Shown here: positions 37,196-45,442 of the stretch, one piece after another | Layout: every line of letters begins with the position of its first letter | Position numbering within the stretch: position 1 is the stretch's first letter | Assembly (NCBI GenBank): GCA_046344715.1 | Contig: JBKDKX010000019.1 | Location: 113,143-177,142, forward strand | Length of the DNA: 64,000 nt | DNA from: CAZAQK01 sp046344715 | Lineage (GTDB): Bacteria > Pseudomonadota > Alphaproteobacteria > Rickettsiales > SXRF01 | Direction: 5' to 3' | Program-made: the position numbers and the translations under genes | Notes under the pieces: generated by a model | What the model was told of the DNA's origin: nothing | What the model saw: only the letters and a program-made list of their open reading frames with translations | Database searches by the model: none

Positions 37196-37387
37196 ATGAA
37201 TGCTTTAAACGATAAAGCCCTTTACTCCGTCACCGAAGTCATTGAGTTGGTCGGAATCGGACGCACAATGCTGTACAAAGAGATTCGGGCTGGTCGTCTG
37301 AAAATCAGGAAATGTGGCAAACGCACTTTAATCTTGGCTACTGAGTTGAATAGATGGCTTGAATCATTGCCTGAGAGTTTAAAATGA
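37196..37387 (+). CDS. AlpA-like excisionase/regulator
   Basis: A 63-residue DNA-binding protein with a MerR/AlpA-type helix-turn-helix: LYSVTEVIELVGIGRTMLYKEIRAGRLKIRKCGKRTLI, then LNRWLESLP. Such proteins serve as excisionases or as activators of the integrase in P4-like islands. Its stop overlaps the start of the ATPase gene by 4 bases. Confidence 0.85.
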   Translation: MNALNDKALYSVTEVIELVGIGRTMLYKEIRAGRLKIRKCGKRTLILATELNRWLESLPESLK

Positions 37388-38733
37388 CCGGCAATTCTAG
37401 TACGGGTAATAATCCACTTGAATGGTCTATTAGGCTATTCGCTGCTCATACCTACTATGCTGGTCCGGCTCCTGTAGAAAGGCATCTGATCAAAAATTTT
37501 TTGGTACATAAGGCGACAACAGCCTTAGTGGCAGATGGCGGTGTAGGAAAAACATATATAGCGCTGGAACTTGCTCTCCGTGCGGCTTGCGGCTCCGAAA
37601 TTAACGGCCAAACCAACCTCTTCATGGGATTTCCGATCAGTGAAAAATGCAAAGTAATCATGCTAACTATGGAGGATGGAAAAGAAGATATTCATAGGCG
37701 GCTCGATTTTATTGATCCCAATGGAGAGCTTCGAGAAACGGCCGGTGATTACTGTTGTATCGTACCCGTGCGAGAACAACTTGCAGATGGCCTAGTGCTT
37801 GCTGAGAAAGATAAGAACGGTGGCTATACAGCTTCTAAAGTTTGGAAAGAACTAATCAAATTTATTAGAAATTATGATGAAGAGCTGGGCACACAAGAAC
37901 CTTTGATTATCATTATAGACACTTACAGCGCCACTCATCATGCAGATGAAAATTCGGCGACTGGAACAAATGAATGGTTCAGGGCTGCTGGCTTACTCAA
38001 GCAACTTGATGCCACTCTTATAATTACCCACCACGTACGAAAAACAGATCCAAACTATGAAATACGCACCCCCACCGATATGAGGCTGTCAGTGCGTGGT
38101 TCCAACGCATTCATGAACGCAATCAGGGCCTGTTACGGTATCTGGGAAATGCCTAATGCCAATGCTGTCATCAGTGAAATGGGTGTCAGCGAAAGAACCA
38201 CATTGTATAATATGGGCCTTTTGAAAAATAATACCGGCATTAGCTGGGATGGCCGGAGCGATCCTCGTTACCTGGAGCCCATGATCACTTTAAGGCGCGC
38301 CGAAAAAGGGATGCTCGTTTTCGACGATAAATTTCACAAAAAGCGCCTGGAACTGGCATCGGATAAGGAAAGTCGCCTGGAGGAACTAAGAAAGCAACTT
38401 CGCGCAGCTATTATTCTTGCTTGCCGCTGGTATGCCGAGCATCAATGGCCGCTTTCCAAGGCCAATCTTACAAGAGAAAAAGATGTGTTTCTGCCTGATA
38501 CGGTCAATCATCTGGGCTATAAAAATGAGATTGAACCGCTTATCAATCAATTGTTGGCCGATGGCTGGATTAAACAGATCAAAATTAAAGGCACCAACGG
38601 CCATATTCTGGACGTTGTTAACGGCCCTTATGCGAGCGGTCTTCAGGCAAAGCGCATTGAAGTTACTCCCGTACTGCCGTGGGATGAATACGAATACGAC
38701 TCAGAAAACAACGAATATATTCGCAAGCAATAA
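37384..38733 (+). CDS. RecA-fold ATPase, RepA/helicase-like
   Basis: A 449-residue AAA_25-type ATPase. Walker A is ADGGVGKTYIALELA (about residues 50-64), Walker B is LIIIIDTYSATHHADENS (about residue 178), and the following ITHHVRKTDPNYEIR with a serine/glycine motif (LSVRGSNAFMNAIR) matches the RepA/DnaB-like sensor regions. The C-terminal 130 residues probably form a winged-helix domain. It is known as a replication helicase or RepA in satellites and plasmids; the repeats downstream fit an origin role. Confidence 0.83.
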   Translation: MTGNSSTGNNPLEWSIRLFAAHTYYAGPAPVERHLIKNFLVHKATTALVADGGVGKTYIALELALRAACGSEINGQTNLFMGFPISEKCKVIMLTMEDGKEDIHRRLDFIDPNGELRETAGDYCCIVPVREQLADGLVLAEKDKNGGYTASKVWKELIKFIRNYDEELGTQEPLIIIIDTYSATHHADENSATGTNEWFRAAGLLKQLDATLIITHHVRKTDPNYEIRTPTDMRLSVRGSNAFMNAIRACYGIWEMPNANAVISEMGVSERTTLYNMGLLKNNTGISWDGRSDPRYLEPMITLRRAEKGMLVFDDKFHKKRLELASDKESRLEELRKQLRAAIILACRWYAEHQWPLSKANLTREKDVFLPDTVNHLGYKNEIEPLINQLLADGWIKQIKIKGTNGHILDVVNGPYASGLQAKRIEVTPVLPWDEYEYDSENNEYIRKQ

Positions 38734-38769
38734 GCTAGCAGTTTGTAATGCTACGGCGATTCACTCTAC

Positions 38770-38796
38770 TGAAACGCTTTAGCGTTTCACTTTTGT
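38770..38796 (+). terminator. Terminator-like hairpin after the RepA-like gene
   Basis: TGAAACGCT (38770-38778) pairs perfectly with AGCGTTTCA (38781-38789), followed by CTTTTGTG. The T tract is short, so efficiency may be modest. Confidence 0.65.
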
Positions 38797-39285
38797 GTGA
38801 CCGTAAGCCCCCAGAAAATAACTCTCTGCAGTAATTGCTTTCTGTAAAACCTATAGAAAAGCAGTTGATATTTACACTTAGCTTTGCGCAGACTATTAGC
38901 TCTTATATTACAGTATATTATCTGAAATTTTCTAGAGTCTGCGCGTCTGCGCATAACTATATAGTTATAGAAATAGATCACGGTCTCAGTAGGTGAGTTC
39001 GCATTCGCTCCTTGTGGGTGGCTTCGCCCCCCACCCCGCAGGGGCAGCGCAAGGATCGAAAGCAAACGCACCTACCCTTAGAGACTTTGGCACAAACAGA
39101 CAGGACTATGCCAGAAATGCTAGGATTCATAGAAGTGCTCCTGTCCAAGGTCATCGCTCACGTCTTCCAACCCAAGTAAGCCTCATGAAATCTATCCAAA
39201 CTATCGCCTACCGTTTCGTTTCTACCGATGGAGCGAGAAATGCCAGCGCATGGCGGCTGGAACCGGTTTTGTAGGTTTATAGGAT
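38797..39285. other. Gene-free region with iteron-like repeats and a long hairpin, possible origin
   Basis: No credible gene in about 490 bases. It contains the octamer GTCTGCGC twice in tandem (38937-38952) and once inverted (38886-38893), an AT-rich stretch between them, a perfect 16-base palindrome ATAACTATATAGTTAT (38953-38968), and a long imperfect hairpin at 38984-39085. Iterons plus AT-rich DNA next to a RepA-like ATPase suggest a replication origin. Confidence 0.5.
38984..39085. repeat. Long imperfect hairpin
   Basis: The outer arms TCTC-AGTAGGTG and CACCTAC-CCTTAGAGA enclose a nearly continuous stem (TTCG with CGAA, CTCCTTG with CAAGGAT) capped by a GC-rich inner hairpin GTGGGTGG/CCCCCCAC. 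Overall about 100 bases. It may be a structured RNA, part of an origin, or a palindromic insertion. Confidence 0.55.
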
Positions 39286-40470
39286 TTAGTCTTCCGCACT
39301 GGATGAAATGTACGCAAAGGGGGCAAGCTTTGCGCCTTTCGCCCAAAGATAGAAAATGAAAAAGGCGCAAACGCCATATACGCACATCAGTCCTATCTGA
39401 AACAGGTTATTTGTATGTTCCTGATACATATAATTGGATGTGAGCGTGTCGAGAACAGCGGATATCACTGCAAAAATGAAGCTCCATAGTACGCCAAGCC
39501 ACCAGGGCTGTATGTCTTTTGATATACTCGCCTCTGGCAATCCCATGCGATTATTTAAATCATTTTCATCACCGTATTCCTTGCGCAAAAAAATCAGAGC
39601 GTAAATGTTCGCTACCGCAAGAATCGAGGTTACACTAATAGCAACAGTGGTTATGCCGCCGATGCTTTCTTCCTCGGAATAAGGGATGTAAGGGTTCCAA
39701 CCCAGCAGCACAAAAAGTTTCCATAGAATGACCGTCAGTAACCCCACGCCACATACGGCCAGAAGAAAAAGGCCGGAATATTTGAAAAATGCTACCACCT
39801 GTTTTTTGTTGGGCCACTCATGGCCTATCCACGCGGTTTTTTCCGATTCCCAAAGCTCTAACAGATACAGTCTGCCCTTCCCGATGATGGAGCGTTCAGC
39901 ATATCTGGCTTTGCGTGCGGCAGCATCTGCTTCCCGTTTTTCTCGCCATTCATTTTGTAGAGCATCCCAATATTCTCCTCTTTGGATTCTTTCTTGGACT
40001 GGCTCCAGATAATGCGTTTCCATCAGTAGTTGTAATTTTTGGAGTGCTATTTCCCCGCGATATGTAGAATGGAATGCAACACATTTAACAATATGAACAA
40101 GAATGTCAGGGTTATTTTGTTCTAAATCTTTGGGGATTTGTTTCAACCATTCCGACCAATCCTTCAAAATTTCTTGTTGGATGACATACAGCTCACTTTC
40201 CTTCCCCCATCCTGTTTCCCCTCGCCATGTAATGGCAAGCAATCCTATGACCCTGATTAATGGATTATAAGTTAGCTCCTCTGGGTTAGCACATGCAGCG
40301 ATCACATCACTATATTCATCATCATGGAGGAATTTTTGCTCGATATCGGCCATATAGGTTTCAAAGCAAGAAAGGAAAAGTTCTTCCGCATATTCGGGCC
40401 AGCGTTCTGTCATAGCTTTATTGAGCGGCGCATTTTTATCCCAGGAAAAAATGTATTGCGCTGTTGTCAC
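39286..40470 (-). CDS. Membrane protein with large N-terminal soluble domain
   Basis: A 394-residue protein of unknown family. Residues 1-230 are soluble and helical, rich in Trp and Glu (KAMTERWPEYAEELFLSCFETYMADIEQK, EWREKREADAAARKARYAE). Four membrane helices follow (about residues 233-258, 275-297, 325-345, 358-378). It overlaps the lipoprotein gene upstream by 4 bases and is read against the rest of the island. Topology suggests a cytoplasmic sensor or effector domain tethered to the inner membrane; this is inference. Confidence 0.7.
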   Translation of the reverse strand: MTTAQYIFSWDKNAPLNKAMTERWPEYAEELFLSCFETYMADIEQKFLHDDEYSDVIAACANPEELTYNPLIRVIGLLAITWRGETGWGKESELYVIQQEILKDWSEWLKQIPKDLEQNNPDILVHIVKCVAFHSTYRGEIALQKLQLLMETHYLEPVQERIQRGEYWDALQNEWREKREADAAARKARYAERSIIGKGRLYLLELWESEKTAWIGHEWPNKKQVVAFFKYSGLFLLAVCGVGLLTVILWKLFVLLGWNPYIPYSEEESIGGITTVAISVTSILAVANIYALIFLRKEYGDENDLNNRMGLPEASISKDIQPWWLGVLWSFIFAVISAVLDTLTSNYMYQEHTNNLFQIGLMCVYGVCAFFIFYLWAKGAKLAPFAYISSSAED

Positions 40471-40754
40471 ATCGGGTCTCCCACACGTCCGTAGAATGCT
40501 AGCTTTCCTTTCTGGAAGCAGGCATAATATCGATCAGAATAGTCTCCTGGACGGCGATTCCAGAAGTCGCGCCACATGCTGTAAAAATAACAATCGCCTC
40601 GATCTTTGATAGCAGCCGAACTATCTGGCTCACCCATAATAGTGCGAACCTCGTCTTTGCTCATGCCAAGCTCCAGTTGATTAGTTGTCGATCTTGGATT
40701 GGCGCATCCCGCGATGGCAAGAATGACGGGTAAAATAAAAATAGCGGTTTTCAT
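40467..40754 (-). CDS. SmpA/BamE-like small lipoprotein
   Basis: A 95-residue lipoprotein: signal MKTAIFILPVILAIAGC with lipobox AIAGC (Cys17). The mature part holds LELGMSKDEVRTIMGEPDSS, the motif of the SmpA/OmlA (BamE) fold, then WRDFWNRRPGDYSDRYYACFQKGKL. It is unlikely to be the housekeeping BamE given its place in an island. It overlaps the membrane protein gene by 4 bases, forming a two-gene operon. Confidence 0.8.
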   Translation of the reverse strand: MKTAIFILPVILAIAGCANPRSTTNQLELGMSKDEVRTIMGEPDSSAAIKDRGDCYFYSMWRDFWNRRPGDYSDRYYACFQKGKLAFYGRVGDPM

Positions 40755-40795
40755 TGTAGCTCCCTCCTATAGGGCCGCTGAGTGCCCTGGTGATC

Positions 40796-40938
40796 GGGGA
40801 GTTAGTAAACCTATCCATAGAGAGGTCGCGCACGTCTTTGGCCGTGAGGCTTGGACATACACGTGCGCCTCCCCGACCATACGTCGAGGAGTGCTTAGCG
40901 GTGCACTAAGACCGCTATGGATAGGGGTTACTATGCCC
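40796..40938. ncRNA. Candidate structured RNA or large inverted repeat
   Basis: A 143-base segment folds into one long interrupted stem: GGGG (40796-40799) with CCCC (40935-40938), AGTAA (40804-40808) with TTACT (40928-40932), and an 11-bp perfect helix CCTATCCATAG (40810-40820) with CTATGGATAGG (40915-40925). Inside are a second helix GCGCACGT with ACGTGCGC and a small hairpin CTTAG/CTAAG. It has no credible frame. It may be a non-coding RNA, an origin or a transfer-type site. I do not recognise an RNA family, and the strand is unknown. Confidence 0.5.
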
Positions 40939-41246
40939 CAGAAACGGATATGCCGTTTCCAATGAGAAGTTAGACAAAAAAGCTAAATATAACAATCGAA
41001 AACACCGCTTCTGTATAACGCTTGTAGCTCAGTGTTTAGGCCACCTTGTTACTGAATTTATATTAAACAGCCGCTTACCTGATTTGGGATCAATTTTGAT
41101 TTATGGTTTTTATGCTTAATTGAGGCATGTTTGTTTTTCTTGATAAAATTCAAATGCCAATCAAATAGAAAAAATGTATTTTCGAAGTGCGTATCAGCCT
41201 AGAGAGCGATTCGGAGAATAACGTAGACCAATAGAAAGCACATTTT
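40939..41246. other. AT-rich spacer with a tRNA-like fragment
   Basis: No gene in about 300 bases. At 41020-41048 the sequence GCTTGTAGCTCAGTGTTTAGG resembles a tRNA 5' half with D arm, but no anticodon or T arm follows. It could be a tRNA remnant from an earlier integration event or chance. Confidence 0.35.
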
Positions 41247-41834
41247 ATGGCTATGAAACATCCAACCCGCTGCTTACCTGAATGGATAAGAGATAAAGGC
41301 ATCACTACACAGAAACAACTGGTGATGGCTTTGCTGCCTTATTTGGAGTGGCGCTCTAAACAGAAGCTCCTGGAAGTGTTTTTACAAATTCTCCCTCATG
41401 CGGAAACTTCTCCTAAAAAATCTTCTGCCCTTGAGCGTCAAATTTTAGAATTGATAAAGTTGGGGGTAATTGAAAGAGCCTATGGTACAACACCACCGGC
41501 ACCAGCTCGTTCACCAAAAGCCACCCCACATCGCTATACTTATTATCGCAGGACTTCTAAACGAATGCCCCGTGCTAAAAGAGCGGTGAAGATTATAGAG
41601 GCAGGCACATCGGAAAACGTGGTCACGACACCCAGAATTCCGAGAAGACGCTTTAAGAAGAGCAATACCCATCTGACGGCTTCGGATGTGGAATATATCA
41701 GGAGCAACCCTTACGGCATGTCCACCCGCGAGCTGGGCGGCATGTTGGGTATTTGCCAATCCACAGCTTGGAGGATTATGCGGGGCGTGCGCCCTAAACA
41801 CCTGAGGAGCGAATTTAAGGGGTGGTATTCTTAA
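41247..41834 (+). CDS. Helix-turn-helix protein of unknown role
   Basis: A 195-residue basic protein. The N-terminal 70 residues (RCLPEWIRDKGITTQKQLVMALLPYLEW) are helical; a Pro/Arg-rich linker of about 60 residues follows. Residues about 145-190 form a resolvase-type helix-turn-helix (LTASDVEYIRSNPYGMSTRELGGMLGICQSTAWRIMRGVR). It may be a regulator of the island genes downstream. No Shine-Dalgarno sequence is obvious. Confidence 0.65.
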   Translation: MAMKHPTRCLPEWIRDKGITTQKQLVMALLPYLEWRSKQKLLEVFLQILPHAETSPKKSSALERQILELIKLGVIERAYGTTPPAPARSPKATPHRYTYYRRTSKRMPRAKRAVKIIEAGTSENVVTTPRIPRRRFKKSNTHLTASDVEYIRSNPYGMSTRELGGMLGICQSTAWRIMRGVRPKHLRSEFKGWYS

Positions 41835-42277
41835 GATTACTGGTATGGGACCGTTTGTGCTGAAGCTAAAGCGCCAGAAATTTAAAGGGTATGTTAGATA
41901 CGGTCACTTGGGTCGGCGGCATAAATGGAACATTTTGTAGGATTTTATTATTTTCTTGGTCTAGTCAATAACCGTAAAACAATCGAGAATAAGGGCAGAG
42001 AATGGCGCAGGCGGCAGCAGCAAAAAACGATATCGAACTCACCTCCCCCAGCTGGAAAAACATCTATGGGGTGCGGCGGATAGAGTTATGCCTAAAGAAA
42101 AATTGGGGACCATGATGGCTTCCTGAATCCCTCCTTCCGGCAACCAAAACGGAATGTTCTCAGCAGAGACCGAAGGGATGGTCATCGCGGCTGGCCGGGT
42201 GATGGTAACGGAATTGCAATATCCGTGTAAATTCTAATAACCCCATTAAATTGGCTTCTACTTGTCAAGGACAATAT
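41835..42277 (+). other. Intergenic region before the RelA/SpoT-domain gene
   Basis: About 440 bases without a convincing gene. Two short frames are present: 41845-41940 (31 residues, basic) and 42002-42115 (37 residues, MAQAAAAKNDIELTSPSWKN then IYGVRRIELCLKKNW), the latter possibly a remnant of a larger protein. A promoter for the downstream gene is expected here, but I could not define one. Confidence 0.35.
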
Positions 42278-45262
42278 ATGAATTTTGATGAATACGAACA
42301 ACAAGATCATCTACTCTACCAAGATTTGGTAGATACGGTTCAGGACATCTTAAAATCCGCACTGGCTCGGCAAGATGATTTGCATGCGTTTCTAATCACA
42401 GGGCGCGCCAAGACACCAGCATCGCTGTTAAAAAAATTGCACGATCGGGGAATAGACCCTACCCAGCCTATCGAGGGGCTTATAAAGGATTTTGCTGGAT
42501 GCCGTGTGGTATTTCTGACCAATTCGGAAATGAATGCATTTGATCAAATTGGGATTTTGCGTGATAATTTCAACGTCATTGACGTTGATATTCACCATCC
42601 GGTGCCGGGGACAAAAACAGAAGATCAACTTTTTGACTCAAACAATTTTCTAGTAGAACTTAAACCGGAACAGCTTGCTCAAGAGCAGTTCCGTAAATTT
42701 GCGGGAATGCGCTGTGAAATACAAGTTCAGACCTTGCTAAACCGCGCATGGTCCGAAATGAGCCATCCTATTTACAAGAAGCCAGAATTGGCAGATGGAT
42801 TGGGTCAAAAATACTTAAAGCGTATTAATGAACGCATGAATAAAGTTATGCGCGATCACCTCATTCCTGCTGGGCATGATTTTGACAAAATCGCGCGTGA
42901 TTATGAGAGATTGATAAAAGCGAATGCCGCTGCGGATGAAGCCCGAGGAAAGCTTTGCGAAGCTCCAGACAACAATATATGCCATGATGCACTTGAGGCT
43001 ATGGATGATCTAGTCATTCCCATGTTCGACAATCTTCATGAGCAATTTGCGCATTTGGTTCCAGATTTAGTATTGGCAGTCGAAAAAGCACGAGCTGTCC
43101 CAACAAAACCCATTGAAACGATGTTTGGCAACTTTGACGGCAAAAGCGCACTTGATATAGCTAAAAAGGTCGGAAGCATGCTGACAGATTATCGTTATTA
43201 TAGCGATAGCCAGCCTCTCTTAGAGGGTGTTCTACAACTTTACAGTGGCGCCACCGATACAAAAGAAAAGGCTATCTGGATAGAGTTTGGCGAGAAGTTA
43301 GCCGAACATAATTTACTTGTTTGGAAAACGCATGGGCCAGCACTTCAAGCGCTAATATTAGAATTCATTGTTAAATTGAAACCGGAAGAGAGCAGGGCTG
43401 CACGTGACTTTTTGGTACCTATGCTTGAGGCTATTTTGTCGGCAGAAGTATCTGGTACTACGTCAACATTCGATTCTGTCACCATTCATCAAGGTTCCGT
43501 GCAGCCGTCAATAGCGCTCGACAAAATTCGATCTGATGCCATGAAGCTTCTCGGCCAGTATCTAGACGAAGTCACGACAGACGCGACTCGAAAACCAATT
43601 CTACAAGCGCTACGCAAGGCAGGTCAGAATCCACATCTTGGCAGGTATGGAGATGACATTGCAATCATGGTGATGCGCGATGGAGCAATTGCAGCCAACA
43701 TGATTGTACGAGGCGCTGATAAATACGGGTTGGGTCTAAAGCATTGGTGCGAATCACAAGCACATCACTGGCATTACGCCGTTCGAGATTTGCGACCAGA
43801 TTTAAAGGATAAGCCTGAGGCTGTTAAGGCACAACAAGCAGTCGTAAGCGCATTAATAGCCCTGCGGGATAGTTTCAATGCTGACCCCGAGTATGTACTC
43901 TTTAAAACACTAGTTGGTCATGACAGTGTTCGACCTGAGGCTTGGGAAGGAATTGCTTTTGACTATGAAGCAACAGGCCAATGGCGAAAAGCCCAGTTTC
44001 CAAATATTATTGAATCCATAACAGTTGAAGCCGTACCTGAATGGCTTAAGCGCCTACGGCAATATCTTGACCTAAGCACGAATGACGGCGCGCAATATAT
44101 AGCGCTCGATGATTTTTTGAAAGCACTGGCTACATCAAAACCAGATGTAGGAATCGCGCTCTTGGATGGTTTCGAGGAAGAATTAGGCCGATTTGTGCCC
44201 AGCATTCTTAAAGGTCTTCATACTGCTGGAAGTAATGCAATTATTGAGCGAATCGCACGATGGGTTGCTGATGGGCGGTTTGTACTATGGTTATCCTTTT
44301 ACTATGATGACCCCGCCACATTTGAACTTGAAAACGTTGTCGCAATTATGGGCAACGCCATGCAAACGGGCAATGATCGTGCGGTGATGCAATGTATGGA
44401 TATTGCGCTAAGGATGTTTACTGAGAAGCCCGATGGCTTGATTAAGCGAGTCTTCATGCCCGGTGTAGATTTTTTTGCCGCGCGCAGAAATGATCGATGG
44501 GTGAACGCAGTGTGGCTGGGTGGAGCAAAACCTGCTTTAATCAATGAGTTAGAGACAGCAGATGCACAAAAGGTTCTCAATTCGTTCGAGACAATTGACC
44601 GTATTGAATACCAAGCAACTTGTGTCATGGCCGCTTTAGGGGCTCGCTATCCTGAACTCATTATCGACTTTTTTGGTAAGCGTATGCAGCATGATCGCAC
44701 CGAAAGTAAGGAGTATTTTGAGGCCATTCCTTACCACCTTCACTCTTTACCCAGCGTGCTTTCAGGTCATGTGCGTCAACTTCTCGACACTGCTAGCCGT
44801 TGGTATGCTCGTGAACCGCTTTACCACCAATTCGGTGGTGGCCGCTTAATGAGTTTAATTTTTCCGGGGCTTCCAAATGAGCTTCTGGAAGCTTATGGCG
44901 CTCTTGTGCATGCCGGCAATGAACAAGATATAAAGTTCATCCTCAGTTCACTTCGCTGCTATGAAGGAAATGAGCGTATATACGCACTATGCATGAATAT
45001 CGTTGATAAATTGCAAGAAGATAGCCCACTACTAGAGTCAGTCGCTTCCGTACTTCAGGTAACTGGTGTGCTTCGCGGTGAGTTTGGTTATGTGGAAGCG
45101 CATATGGCACAAAAAGCAAGGCTTGAGCCATCGCTTCAAGACTCACGCGAAAAAGTGAAAGAGTTTGCTTCGAAGCAAATAAGTGAACTTGAAAAGTCGA
45201 TGGCTTGGGAACAAAGGCGTGCGGAACTTGGGCTTGAAACGCGGCGCCGAGAATGGGATTAA
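42278..45262 (+). CDS. Large protein with N-terminal RelA/SpoT-type nucleotidyltransferase domain
   Basis: A 994-residue protein. Residues about 10-170 match the (p)ppGpp synthetase fold: KTPASLLKKLHDRG, then IKDFAGCRVVFL (metal-binding Asp71 of the DxxGxR motif), then CEIQVQTLLNRAWSEMSHPIYKK (Glu147 of EIQ). The usual YRSxHY substrate loop is replaced by LFDSNNFLVEL near residue 120, so the Tyr that stacks on GTP/GDP is missing. The remaining 800 residues are helical, without catalytic motifs, and look like a repeat scaffold. It lies between island regulators and hsdM. Combined context suggests a toxic nucleotide-modifying defence effector; this is inference. ATG 42278 has AAGGA 7 bases upstream. 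Confidence 0.82.
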   Translation: MNFDEYEQQDHLLYQDLVDTVQDILKSALARQDDLHAFLITGRAKTPASLLKKLHDRGIDPTQPIEGLIKDFAGCRVVFLTNSEMNAFDQIGILRDNFNVIDVDIHHPVPGTKTEDQLFDSNNFLVELKPEQLAQEQFRKFAGMRCEIQVQTLLNRAWSEMSHPIYKKPELADGLGQKYLKRINERMNKVMRDHLIPAGHDFDKIARDYERLIKANAAADEARGKLCEAPDNNICHDALEAMDDLVIPMFDNLHEQFAHLVPDLVLAVEKARAVPTKPIETMFGNFDGKSALDIAKKVGSMLTDYRYYSDSQPLLEGVLQLYSGATDTKEKAIWIEFGEKLAEHNLLVWKTHGPALQALILEFIVKLKPEESRAARDFLVPMLEAILSAEVSGTTSTFDSVTIHQGSVQPSIALDKIRSDAMKLLGQYLDEVTTDATRKPILQALRKAGQNPHLGRYGDDIAIMVMRDGAIAANMIVRGADKYGLGLKHWCESQAHHWHYAVRDLRPDLKDKPEAVKAQQAVVSALIALRDSFNADPEYVLFKTLVGHDSVRPEAWEGIAFDYEATGQWRKAQFPNIIESITVEAVPEWLKRLRQYLDLSTNDGAQYIALDDFLKALATSKPDVGIALLDGFEEELGRFVPSILKGLHTAGSNAIIERIARWVADGRFVLWLSFYYDDPATFELENVVAIMGNAMQTGNDRAVMQCMDIALRMFTEKPDGLIKRVFMPGVDFFAARRNDRWVNAVWLGGAKPALINELETADAQKVLNSFETIDRIEYQATCVMAALGARYPELIIDFFGKRMQHDRTESKEYFEAIPYHLHSLPSVLSGHVRQLLDTASRWYAREPLYHQFGGGRLMSLIFPGLPNELLEAYGALVHAGNEQDIKFILSSLRCYEGNERIYALCMNIVDKLQEDSPLLESVASVLQVTGVLRGEFGYVEAHMAQKARLEPSLQDSREKVKEFASKQISELEKSMAWEQRRAELGLETRRREWD

Positions 45263-45442
45263 TGTAATCTGAATAACGAAGACTGCGCTCGCCCAAGCCT
45301 AACTGCTCCGGGCTACAGGTGAGCGTGAACAAACCTAATGTTGTAAAATTAATTATTTCGATTAGAACAAATTGTAGGCTTTAAAGCGCAATTAATAATT
45401 CCATTTTATTTCAAACAGTTGTTTTTCAAGGGCAGTGCAAAT

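Noticed and set aside
40796..40938. Hammerhead or other known self-cleaving ribozyme
   Set aside because: The conserved core CTGATGA with GAAA is absent.
40812..40965. Open frame on the plus strand through the structured element
   Set aside because: The segment is better explained by extended base pairing; the frame has no start signal and no protein-like composition.
41020..41050. tRNA-like sequence GCTTGTAGCTCAGTGTTTAGG
   Set aside because: No anticodon arm, T arm or matching acceptor follows, so it is at most a remnant and not annotated as a tRNA.
41845..41940. Thirty-one-residue frame in the island
   Set aside because: Too short, no ribosome site, no recognisable feature.
45263..45442. 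LexA-type SOS box before hsdM
   Set aside because: GAAC-like words occur but not as the alphaproteobacterial GTTC-N7-GTTC or GAAC-N7-GAAC direct repeat; also not found just before umuD.
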